NCBI GenBank assembly: GCA_034430895.1
Contig: DAOUDW010000061.1
Span: 67,535-131,534, forward strand
Source of the DNA: WVZH01 sp034430895
GTDB taxonomy: Bacteria > Chloroflexota > Anaerolineae > Anaerolineales > E44-bin32
Length of the DNA stretch: 64,000 nucleotides
Direction: 5' to 3'
The notes below the pieces were generated by a model. It saw nothing but the letters and a program-made list of their open reading frames with translations. It was not told where the DNA came from and made no database searches. This document shows, piece by piece, positions 1 to 7,742 of this stretch (its first letter is position 1; each line of letters begins with the position of its first letter). The position numbers and the translations under genes were made by a program.

Positions 1-278
1 TCATTCTGAAAGACATGTGACTCATCGCCCAGGATCACTTCATCTCCTCGATCACAATGGGCCAGGATGGAAGCCAGATTCGCCATCGTCCCCGAGGGTA
101 CGAACAATGCAGCTTGCTTGCCGAGAAGCTCGGCGGCCATGGCTTGCAATCGGTTTACGCTGGGGTCTTCGCCGTATACATCATCGCCAACCTCAGCCGA
201 GGCCATCGCCTCGCGCATCTCGGGGGTCGGATGCGTGACGGTATCCGATCGAAAATCTACTCGTTCCACAGGATTCAT
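1..278 (-). CDS. ltaE: Low-specificity L-threonine aldolase (partial, cut by window edge)
   Basis: This is a PLP-dependent enzyme that cleaves threonine or allo-threonine to glycine and acetaldehyde. Only the first ~92 residues lie in the window. They carry the family N-terminus DFRSDTVTHPTPEMREAM, then VGDDVYGEDP and the cofactor-region FVPSGTMANL, which are characteristic of the GLY1/LtaE family. Two ATG codons are adjacent. GGAG directly abuts the first (281), so I chose the second (278), which leaves a short spacer. The gene starts about 12 bases after the rluD stop and is the last visible gene of the alaX-ileS-lspA-rluD operon. The PLP lysine lies outside the window. Confidence 0.93.
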   Translation of the reverse strand, partial: MNPVERVDFRSDTVTHPTPEMREAMASAEVGDDVYGEDPSVNRLQAMAAELLGKQAALFVPSGTMANLASILAHCDRGDEVILGDESHVFQN

Positions 279-290
279 CATCTCCGGTAA

Positions 291-1205
291 CTACTTAAGT
301 CCCTCCAGGAAATGCACCAACTCCTCCGGCAAAGGCGCCATAAAATCCATGGGCACGTCTTGGCCAGGGAGAATAAATCGCAGCTTATGTGCGTGTAAAA
401 ACTGGCGCGGGATCAGTCGACGTGAGCTGCGTTTTCCATACTGTCGATCACCAACTACGGGACACCCAATAAAATCCAGGTGCAATCGAATTTGATGCGT
501 CCTTCCAGTAATCAGTTGGGCTTCGAGTAAAGTATATCCATTGAATACTTCGACCGTATGGTATATCGTAGTAGCTGCTCGGCCACGACCTGGAGACAAG
601 ACAGCCATACGCTTGCGGTTGCGCGGATCACGTCCGATCGGCGCTTCGATTCTACCCTCCGGCGTGGGAGGACTTCCGTGAACAAGCGCGAGGTAAATTT
701 TCTCGACCTTACGACTCTTGAACTGATGTTGTATGAAACGATGCGCTGAATCGTTCTTCGCCAGAATGATCAATCCTGACGTATCCTTATCCAGGCGGTG
801 AACGACACCCGGCCGTATCTCTCCACCCACGCCTTCGATATCCGGCGCATGCGCCAAAGCAGCATTCACCAATGTGCCATCGGCATGTCCGGCCGAAGGA
901 TGTACGACCATACCCGCCGGTTTATTGACGATCAGGACGTCATTGTTTTCAAAGATTATATCGAGGGGAATTGCTTCGGGGATAAGATCAGAAACCTCAG
1001 GTTTGGGGACAGTTACCTCGACCCATTCACCGCCTTCAAGTTGATAACTCGGTTTACGGACTACGCCGCCGTTGATCCGGACCAAACCCTTGCGAATTAA
1101 GCGTTGGATCTGTGTACGCGATAAATCGCTCGTGTGGTCGACCAAAGATAAGTCTAGTCTACCTCCAGGAGACGAGACTTGATAACGGACATGCTTTTCA
1201 GTCAC
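291..1205 (-). CDS. rluD: Ribosomal large-subunit pseudouridine synthase, RluD family
   Basis: The protein isomerises uridines to pseudouridine in 23S rRNA. It is 304 residues long, as expected for RluD. An S4 RNA-binding domain (about residues 12-75) is followed by the catalytic domain. The catalytic-Asp motif HRLDKDTSGLIILAK is intact, as is the later GRTHQIRLHL. The ATG overlaps the lspA stop by four bases (ATGA), which implies translational coupling. The lspA-rluD pair is common in bacteria. The exact uridine target cannot be told from sequence. Confidence 0.95.
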   Translation of the reverse strand: MTEKHVRYQVSSPGGRLDLSLVDHTSDLSRTQIQRLIRKGLVRINGGVVRKPSYQLEGGEWVEVTVPKPEVSDLIPEAIPLDIIFENNDVLIVNKPAGMVVHPSAGHADGTLVNAALAHAPDIEGVGGEIRPGVVHRLDKDTSGLIILAKNDSAHRFIQHQFKSRKVEKIYLALVHGSPPTPEGRIEAPIGRDPRNRKRMAVLSPGRGRAATTIYHTVEVFNGYTLLEAQLITGRTHQIRLHLDFIGCPVVGDRQYGKRSSRRLIPRQFLHAHKLRFILPGQDVPMDFMAPLPEELVHFLEGLK

Positions 1206-1756
1206 TCAACGGACTGCTCCAGACCAGGAACCGCATCCTCATCTTGATCTTCGGCCGATGCGGCTTCGGTCATCATACCGGCCCGCGCTTTGCGTTCCTC
1301 GATCCACATCGCAGCGATCAACACCGCACATCCAATCGACACGCTGGAATCTGCAACGTTAAACACCGGAAAAGTGCCAACAGAGATGAAGTCGGTAACC
1401 GTCAAATTGGCAATAACCCGATCGATGAGATTGCCAAGCGCACCGCCGAGTTGTAACGCCAATGCAAATCGTACAGCGAGTTGTTCTTTCGGAATTCGAG
1501 GATAGTAGATAATGATGGCGATTGCGACCAACGCCGCCACGATGGCAAAGAACAAGCTCCCGGATGGAATCATCCCGAACGCCGCACCTGTATTGTTCCA
1601 ATGGACGACACGCACATAGGGTGCCAACCATTCTATCGGCATCCAGGTTTCCCCAATTTGCAGTTTCGTGTGGACCAGGTATTTCGTCCATTGATCGAGC
1701 GCAATTACGATACCTGCAATACCGATCAACATGAGATACTTACGTGCTTTGGTCAA
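1202..1756 (-). CDS. lspA: Lipoprotein signal peptidase (signal peptidase II)
   Basis: This membrane aspartyl protease removes the signal peptide of diacylated prolipoproteins. Family signatures are present: NNTGAAFG, the first catalytic Asp in GNLIDR and the second in FNVADSSVSIG. Four hydrophobic segments fit the LspA topology. The frame stays open upstream, but a TTG at 1756 preceded by GGAGGG gives a normal 184-residue protein that begins just before the first membrane helix, so I chose it. The C-terminal tail is acidic. Several lipoproteins in the window are plausible substrates, such as the M23 protein at 9328-10416. Confidence 0.93.
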   Translation of the reverse strand: MTKARKYLMLIGIAGIVIALDQWTKYLVHTKLQIGETWMPIEWLAPYVRVVHWNNTGAAFGMIPSGSLFFAIVAALVAIAIIIYYPRIPKEQLAVRFALALQLGGALGNLIDRVIANLTVTDFISVGTFPVFNVADSSVSIGCAVLIAAMWIEERKARAGMMTEAASAEDQDEDAVPGLEQSVE

Positions 1757-1917
1757 ATCTCCCTCCAAACCGCGGTTAACAACGCATGGCAATTGTACCG
1801 AATCGTCAGCGCCTTGCGAAGTCAATTGAAACGAAATCTCCAAGGAATTTCTTGCCCTGGAGATTTCCATCGACTGTTGCGGGATACCCATTATCGAAGC
1901 ATATACATCTAGGGAGA

Positions 1918-4900
1918 CTATGCTTCTATCAATGCGACGACAAGCGATTCTCCATCGAATTCATGCGAAGCACTCGCTTTTCCCGAAGGTGCTTCCACGG
2001 ATTCCAGAGAGGTGCCGAGTGTCTCACCAAGGATATAATCCCGGTGGACTGTAACCGCTTCGTCGAGACGATCGCTGGCGTTGTACTCGATCTGAATGCG
2101 GTCATCGACCTGCAAGTCAGCCTGTTTACGCAGATCCTGTACGCGCCGCACAAATTCCCTCGCAAGACCTTCCAGGATCAGTTCCGCTGACAACTCCGTG
2201 TTGAGCGCCACAACCTTTGCCCCTTCGGCAACGGCCACGAAGCCTTCATGCGCGTCGATCTGAACCTCCACTTCCTCCGCCAGAATCGCGATCTTCTCCC
2301 CCTCCAGATCGACTTCAAACGATTTCCCCTCATTCAGAAGTTGTACGACGACTTTTTCCACATCTTCTGCAGCCAAATTATGAATCGCTTTCTGGATGGC
2401 CGGGAAGCGCGATCCATACTTCTGACCCAACTGTTTTGGTAGAGGTTTAATGCGGAATGCAGCAGCTTCGGAGACTGCATCCAGGAGCCGGATTTCCTTC
2501 ACGTTAAGTTCTTCGAGGATCAAATCGGAATATTGTCGAACCGTTTCGGCCTCTTGTTTCGAACCCACGAAGAAAGCAGCGTGCGCCAGCGGCTGACGCA
2601 GCTTTCGGTTGGCCTTATTGCGTGCAGCATGCCCCAATGAGACCAACTTCGTCACCAAATCCATATTCGTCATCAGGTCCTGATCGATCCGCGCCTCGTT
2701 CGCCACCGGCCAATCACAGTGATGCACGCTTTCCGGCGCATCCGGGTCGACCGAACGCACAAGATTCTGATACATCGCCTCTGTTACAAAGGGCACAAAC
2801 GGAGCGAATACTCTTGCCAGGTTGACCAAGACTTCGTAAAGGGTGGCATAGGCCGCGTGTTTATCCTCATCGGAATCCTCGCTCGCACCAGCTTTCGCCC
2901 AAAATCTCCTGCGGCTTCGCCGCAAGTACCAGTTGCTGAGTTCGTCGAGAAATTGATTGGCGGCATCGGTTGCGGCGTCTGGCTCGAAAGAATCGAGAGC
3001 CTGGGAGATGACATTCAAGAGTTGATTGAATCTGGAGAGAATCCAGCGATCAATCTGACTGTAGTTTACTTTGCGATCTTCCTCGGGTTGCCATCGATCG
3101 ATATTTGCATAGGTGACGAAGAATGAATACACGTTCCATAATGGAATCAAGAACTGCCGCCTGACTTCATCTGCACGGTGATATCCGAAAATCAAATCAC
3201 GCTCCGGTCTGTGATTGCAATACAGCCAGCGCATCACATCGACACCCATCTTGTCCGCGGCTTCATTGAATTCGATAGCGTTCCCCCAGGACTTATGCAT
3301 GGCGCGTCCATCTTCTGCGAGTAACGTGGCATAGGTAAAAACGTTCCGGAAAGGCGCCTTGCGCTCAAGAATTGTGCTCATCGCCAACAGGCTGTAGAAC
3401 CAATTGCGAAATTGCCCCGGAAAACTCTCGCTAATCAGATCCGCAGGATACCATTTACGCCAATACTCGGGATCGGAATTGTAAGACAGCGTACTCATAC
3501 CGACGATACCCGCATCCAACCAGGGATTTCCAACATCAGGGATACGTTCGATTTGCGCGCCGCATTGACTGCATTCAATCTTGACGGCATCGATAAAGGG
3601 ACGATGCGGGGAATGGCCCTCGAATTCTTCCCAGCCTGCGACAGCACGTTCCTTCAATTCTTCCTTGCTGCCGATAATATCGAAATTGCCACACTGGTTG
3701 CATTCCCAGATTGGCAGCGCAAGCCCCCAATAGCGTTTTTTCGAGATCATCCAATCATGCATATTGCGCAGCCAATCAAGTTCGCGCTCGAAACCGAAGG
3801 ATGGATACCATTGGGTTTCATCGATCACGACTTCCATGATCTGATGGCGTAAGTTCTCCGCTTTTTCCGCCTTTGTGACTTCATCGTAGGGTTTATCCAA
3901 TTGCTGCCCCATCGAGATGAACCATTCATCCACCAGACGAAAAACCAGATCCTCACCGCAGCGCCAGCAGACCGGATAGCGATGGGTGTAATCATCGATG
4001 CGATACGACAACCCTTTCTCGCCAAGCTTTTCGAATATCGGCTGCGTGACGGCATTGACATGCATCCCACTCAACCAATCGAAATCATCCACAAAATGAC
4101 CAGATTCGTTCAGCGGTGCGATCACGGGTAAATCAAATTCTTTGCCAAGCGCAAAGTCTTCCGCGCCACACCCTGGGGCGATATGCACGATTCCCGTGCC
4201 CTCTTCTTCACCGACCTCATCCCAGAGGATCACACGATGCGCCTGAGGAGATCCTTTCTCGATTTGTACCGGTAAGTCATCGAACGGACCTTGATATGTC
4301 CAGCCTTCCAATTCCGTGCCTTTAAGTTCCGCTACAACTTCATATTCACCTTTTAACATATGCAGTGTGCCGCCGCTGAGGTAGAAAAATTCGTCGCCCT
4401 GCTTCACCCGCACGTAAGTCAAATCAGGTCCAACAGCCGCCGCCACATTGCTCGTCAGAGTCCAGGGCGTGGTCGTCCAGATTAAAAGACTCTCACCGGG
4501 CCGATCTCTAAGCGGGAAACGCAGCGTGACGCTGGGATGAGTCACTTCCTGGTACCCCTCCGTCACGATCTCATGCTGGCTTAACCCGGTACCACAACGC
4601 CAGCACCACGGCATCACATCCGTCCCCTTGTAGACCCAGCCTCGCTCGTTACACGACTTGAGCACCGACCAGATGGTGTAATTATTCTCATCGGAAAAGG
4701 TGAAGTATGATCCCCCCAATTCAGGCATTCCCAAATGACCTACAAGGTATTCCACGCTGTCCTTCACCGGACCAAGGGGACCCGGATATTCGATCATCTG
4801 GACTGGATCTTCACCCAGTTTTTCACTCAGCCAGCGCAGCATTTCCGGATCGTTCCAATCCATCCAATACCCCAGACGGATGCTCTGTTCGGTCTGAACG

Positions 4901-5286
4901 GCAGCGTAATTAAGAACGCGTTGTTTGCAGAGAACGACGAACTTCTCCAAACCGAACGCTTCGATGTCTCTTTTGGTTTTAAAGCCTTTATCACGTTCGA
5001 CATTCACTTCAACCCACAAGCCCTGACAGTCGAAGCCATTTTGGTAGCGTGTCTGATGGCCTTGCATACTCTTATAACGATGGAACAGGTCTTTATACGT
5101 CCGTCCCCATCCATGGTGAACGCCCATCGGATTGTTGGCCGTAATGGGACCATCGATAAATGACCACGTCGGACTATTCTGACGTAAAGTCCGTAGTTTC
5201 TCAAATGCCCTCGTCTGCTCCCAGAACTTGAGGATTTCGTGTTCCTGCACAACGAAATCGATTTTACTAGGTACTGCTTTGAACAT
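1918..5286 (-). CDS. ileS: Isoleucyl-tRNA synthetase, divergent form
   Basis: This class Ia enzyme charges tRNA-Ile and is 1122 residues long. The Rossmann-fold N-terminus, CP1 editing insertion and C-terminal anticodon and zinc-region domains can all be followed. Two signatures depart from the textbook. The HIGH region reads PMGVHHGWGRTYKD (about residues 53-66), and the KMSKS region reads AMHKSWGNAI (about 660-669), keeping only the second lysine. CxxC pairs occur near residues 230, 445 and 545. The T-box upstream of the operon has an AUC specifier, which supports isoleucine specificity. It starts 8 bases after the alaX stop. It is full length and clean, so it is not a pseudogene. Confidence 0.9.
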   Translation of the reverse strand: MFKAVPSKIDFVVQEHEILKFWEQTRAFEKLRTLRQNSPTWSFIDGPITANNPMGVHHGWGRTYKDLFHRYKSMQGHQTRYQNGFDCQGLWVEVNVERDKGFKTKRDIEAFGLEKFVVLCKQRVLNYAAVQTEQSIRLGYWMDWNDPEMLRWLSEKLGEDPVQMIEYPGPLGPVKDSVEYLVGHLGMPELGGSYFTFSDENNYTIWSVLKSCNERGWVYKGTDVMPWCWRCGTGLSQHEIVTEGYQEVTHPSVTLRFPLRDRPGESLLIWTTTPWTLTSNVAAAVGPDLTYVRVKQGDEFFYLSGGTLHMLKGEYEVVAELKGTELEGWTYQGPFDDLPVQIEKGSPQAHRVILWDEVGEEEGTGIVHIAPGCGAEDFALGKEFDLPVIAPLNESGHFVDDFDWLSGMHVNAVTQPIFEKLGEKGLSYRIDDYTHRYPVCWRCGEDLVFRLVDEWFISMGQQLDKPYDEVTKAEKAENLRHQIMEVVIDETQWYPSFGFERELDWLRNMHDWMISKKRYWGLALPIWECNQCGNFDIIGSKEELKERAVAGWEEFEGHSPHRPFIDAVKIECSQCGAQIERIPDVGNPWLDAGIVGMSTLSYNSDPEYWRKWYPADLISESFPGQFRNWFYSLLAMSTILERKAPFRNVFTYATLLAEDGRAMHKSWGNAIEFNEAADKMGVDVMRWLYCNHRPERDLIFGYHRADEVRRQFLIPLWNVYSFFVTYANIDRWQPEEDRKVNYSQIDRWILSRFNQLLNVISQALDSFEPDAATDAANQFLDELSNWYLRRSRRRFWAKAGASEDSDEDKHAAYATLYEVLVNLARVFAPFVPFVTEAMYQNLVRSVDPDAPESVHHCDWPVANEARIDQDLMTNMDLVTKLVSLGHAARNKANRKLRQPLAHAAFFVGSKQEAETVRQYSDLILEELNVKEIRLLDAVSEAAAFRIKPLPKQLGQKYGSRFPAIQKAIHNLAAEDVEKVVVQLLNEGKSFEVDLEGEKIAILAEEVEVQIDAHEGFVAVAEGAKVVALNTELSAELILEGLAREFVRRVQDLRKQADLQVDDRIQIEYNASDRLDEAVTVHRDYILGETLGTSLESVEAPSGKASASHEFDGESLVVALIEA

Positions 5287-5294
5287 ATTTCACC

Positions 5295-6005
5295 TCAAGC
5301 ATCCAATTCAACCACCAGGCGTTTATTGATTGCGCCCTTGCTTTTGTAATCCACGATATGAATTTCACCGACTTCCTTCGTATTGGCGACATGTGTGCCA
5401 CCATCCGCCTGCAAATCCAATCCTTCGATTTCCACAATGCGGACTTCCTGGATCGCCGGGGGTAAGAGATTGATCTTGGTACGAATGAGATCCGGTATCT
5501 TAAAGGCTTCCTCCCTGGGAAGTATGTCGACCTTCACAGGGCGGGCTGCAACGACTTCGCGATTGATCTTTTCTTCAATTTCACCGACGAGCTCCTTATG
5601 CATCGATTCGAACTCAAAGTCCATCCTGCCTCTAAGCAGTTCCATATTTCCGCCCGTAACCGCAGCACCGTAATCCCGCCAGATGACGCCGCAAAGAATG
5701 TGCATGGCGGTATGAATGCGCATCAATGAATACCGCCGCTGCCAATCGATCTTGCCCTCGACCGCCGCACCGATTTCCGGCTGATCGCCTTCGATTTGAT
5801 GCCAGATCTGCCCATCCTTCCGTCGCACCTTTCGAACCGGCAAGGTCCGTTCGCCAATCCGAAGCACCCCGTGATCGCAAGGTTGACCCCCACCGCCAGG
5901 GTAGAATGCAGTGCGATCGAGAACAACCCCATTCTCGGAAACATCCACGATCTTGGCTTGGAAAACCTTACAGTATGCATCTTGATGAAAAAGCAGCTCC
6001 GTCAT
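5295..6005 (-). CDS. alaX: Alanyl-tRNA editing protein AlaX (AlaX-M type)
   Basis: This free-standing homologue of the AlaRS editing domain hydrolyses mischarged Ser- or Gly-tRNA-Ala. It is 236 residues long. The N-terminal beta-barrel part has FYPGGGGQP. The zinc-site helix is RIHTAMHIL (HxxxH), and the second zinc motif is LQADGGTHVANT. Here the position occupied by Cys in AlaRS (CGGTH) is Asp. I believe DGGTH is common in AlaX-M proteins but could not check. The ATG at 6005 has TAAGGAG upstream. It is the first gene after the T-box terminator, so isoleucine supply should control both it and ileS. Confidence 0.9.
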   Translation of the reverse strand: MTELLFHQDAYCKVFQAKIVDVSENGVVLDRTAFYPGGGGQPCDHGVLRIGERTLPVRKVRRKDGQIWHQIEGDQPEIGAAVEGKIDWQRRYSLMRIHTAMHILCGVIWRDYGAAVTGGNMELLRGRMDFEFESMHKELVGEIEEKINREVVAARPVKVDILPREEAFKIPDLIRTKINLLPPAIQEVRIVEIEGLDLQADGGTHVANTKEVGEIHIVDYKSKGAINKRLVVELDA

Positions 6006-6049
6006 CAACCGCTCCTTACCATATTTCAAATATGGAACTTGCCCAACTC

Positions 6050-6345
6050 CCGAAAATAAAAATCTCGTCCCCATACAGGGACGAGAAGGTAAACCTTTCC
6101 CGCGGTACCACCCCGGTTCCTGCATCACTGCAGGCACTCGTTCGAACACGACCTGGTATACCAGGTTTATGCTCGCGCCCGGGATAACGGCAGGCGAAGC
6201 CGGTTTCCTTACTAGCAAAAATACTGCATTCAGGTCACAGCTCTGGAGGGATTTTCCACCCGCCAGGTAGACCCGGCTCTCACCAACCCGGGCTCGCTTC
6301 CAACCCTACAGGGGTATACTCGTCTCCGTCACAGCTTTTCGCTTT
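6050..6345 (-). promoter_or_regulatory. T-box riboswitch (isoleucine type) with intrinsic terminator
   Basis: This leader RNA senses uncharged tRNA. The conserved T-box TGGTACCGCGG is at 6110-6100. It is followed by the terminator hairpin 6086-6063 (arms TCTCGTCCC and GGGACGAGA) with a TTTTTATTTT run. Upstream, the Stem I features AGCGAGCC and GGTGAGAGCC are present. A candidate specifier triplet AUC (Ile) lies at 6252-6250 within GGAAAATCCC, which agrees with ileS in the operon. When uncharged tRNA-Ile is scarce, the terminator should form ahead of alaX. Confidence 0.93.
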
Positions 6346-6360
6346 TTAATATTGCGAATG

Positions 6361-6389
6361 ATTATGCCACAAGCAAGATGCACGGTCAA
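6361..6389 (-). promoter_or_regulatory. Promoter of the T-box operon
   Basis: The -35 is TTGACC (6389-6384), the spacer is 17 bp and the -10 is CATAAT (6366-6361) with an extended TGG just upstream. It lies immediately ahead of the T-box leader. The -35 overlaps the stop codon of the upstream RNase H-like gene. Confidence 0.8.
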
Positions 6390-6787
6390 TGGCCGAGAAT
6401 TTCAACCGTCCGTGAACGTGATTGATGTCGCAATCGTCGATCGGAAAATCGGTCGAGAAGCGCGTCCGCCTCATCCCAAAGGTCCCGCATGCGCAAATTC
6501 TTGACCTTCCAGTCCCCGCGTAATTGATTGAGGACCAATTGGCTGTCCCCTCGGACCTCGACTAGACATGCTGCAGGATCCGACCCTTCCGCCTCGATCT
6601 CTGCGATCAGCGCTTCCAAACCAGCGATCAATGCCTTGTATTCCGCCTCGTTGTTGGTGCCATGACCAAAATTAAGCCGCACCGGTCGGGCTGGTTTTCG
6701 TCCCTTGGCTTGAATACGGTAAGATCCATAGATTAAACCCGGATTACCTTTGCTGCCTCCGTCAAAAACGAGAACATATTCCTTCAT
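6386..6787 (-). CDS. RNase HI-like protein with an atypical C-terminus
   Basis: The 133-residue protein has an RNase H fold. Three acidic catalytic positions are visible: Asp in VFDGGSKGNPG, Glu in NNEAEYKALIAGLEAL and Asp in VRGDSQLVLNQLRG. The usual last motif (histidine region followed by ADxLA) is replaced by RHQSRSRTVEILGH, so the fourth acidic residue is not seen. The start is the ATG at 6787, with AAAGGTGA about ten bases upstream. It probably acts on RNA:DNA hybrids, but activity is uncertain. Confidence 0.82.
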   Translation of the reverse strand: MKEYVLVFDGGSKGNPGLIYGSYRIQAKGRKPARPVRLNFGHGTNNEAEYKALIAGLEALIAEIEAEGSDPAACLVEVRGDSQLVLNQLRGDWKVKNLRMRDLWDEADALLDRFSDRRLRHQSRSRTVEILGH

Positions 6788-6838
6788 CACAAATACGTCA
6801 CCTTTAGAATGCAAGGACTCGAGCATAATAGTAGAGGC

Positions 6839-7672
6839 TCAGAAGTCTCCATACCACTGTTGATACAGACCCAGCAGATTGCTCGTATGCAACTCTTCCG
6901 CCAATCCGTTTAACAAAATGCGGCTCTTGCCACAAGACTCAACATCGATTGCTCGCAGGTATTCTTCCGGTTCTCGCCGCCGGGATGCTGTACGAACGTG
7001 GCGTCGTAATCGATCGAGGTAATCGATGTTCTCCTCCACCTTCGACTTAACCTCACCGCGCAAAACCACTTCTCCGTGTCCCTGAATCAGATTTTCCAGT
7101 CTCATATCGGGAATCTTTTGCAGGCTGTCGATCATGATCTCGTAATCTCCATCGACAATGTACGGTACGGGCATCATGATGTCACCGGAAAAAAGCACGC
7201 GGTCTTCTTCAATCAAAACGCCTATCCCATCCGGGCTATGTCCCGGTAAGTAGATTAATTGAAGCGTACGTTTGCCCACGCGTAAACTGATACCACCCTG
7301 GTCGAAAATGACATCCGGAAGAACGATGCGAACACCCGCCAATTCCTTGTTCTGTTGCTTGGCATTTTCCAGCGCCACTCTTCCCTGTGTGTCCAATAAT
7401 GCTCTACAGCGTTCGTGTCCGATGATGATGGCATCCGGAAACCACGAATTGCCAAGGCTATGGTCCGCATGATAGTGTGTATTGATCAAATAGCGAACCG
7501 GCTTATGGATTCTATTCTCTAGGAAATCGCGAATTTCTTGGGTTTCTTCGGGATACGCAAGTGTGTCGATCAGAACCGACCATTCCGGACCGACGACGGC
7601 TCCGGCATTTACTTTGGCATATAGTTCACTCGTGAAGAGATATACATCCTCAGCGACGCGTTCGCGAACCAT
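6839..7672 (-). CDS. MBL-fold metallo-hydrolase
   Basis: This metallo-beta-lactamase-fold protein has 277 residues. The metal motif THYHADH (HxHxDH) is intact. Further ligands are in LPGHSPDGIG, FSGDIMM and IQGHGE. This layout fits a dinuclear zinc hydrolase of the glyoxalase II/quinoprotein-relative group, but the substrate cannot be read from the sequence. The start ATG at 7672 is preceded by GGAGGGAGA. It has its own strong promoter and is followed within 60 bases by the RNase H-like gene. Confidence 0.88.
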   Translation of the reverse strand: MVRERVAEDVYLFTSELYAKVNAGAVVGPEWSVLIDTLAYPEETQEIRDFLENRIHKPVRYLINTHYHADHSLGNSWFPDAIIIGHERCRALLDTQGRVALENAKQQNKELAGVRIVLPDVIFDQGGISLRVGKRTLQLIYLPGHSPDGIGVLIEEDRVLFSGDIMMPVPYIVDGDYEIMIDSLQKIPDMRLENLIQGHGEVVLRGEVKSKVEENIDYLDRLRRHVRTASRRREPEEYLRAIDVESCGKSRILLNGLAEELHTSNLLGLYQQWYGDF

Positions 7673-7705
7673 TCTCCCTCCATACAGCAGAACACAGCGA
7701 ACGGA

Positions 7706-7735
7706 AGCATAGCACAAGCGAATACAGGATGTCAA
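7706..7735 (-). promoter_or_regulatory. Promoter of the MBL-fold gene
   Basis: The -35 is a perfect TTGACA (7735-7730), the spacer is 18 bp and the -10 is TATGCT (7711-7706) with TGC directly upstream. It lies about 35 bases before the ATG at 7672. Confidence 0.8.
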
Positions 7736-7742
7736 GAATACT

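Noticed and set aside
1..495. Short plus-strand ORFs at the window start
   Set aside because: They are antisense to the threonine aldolase and rluD coding regions, which have clear motifs.
1918..5286. ileS as a pseudogene because of altered signature motifs
   Set aside because: The 1122-codon frame is uninterrupted, has all domains and is controlled by an isoleucine T-box.
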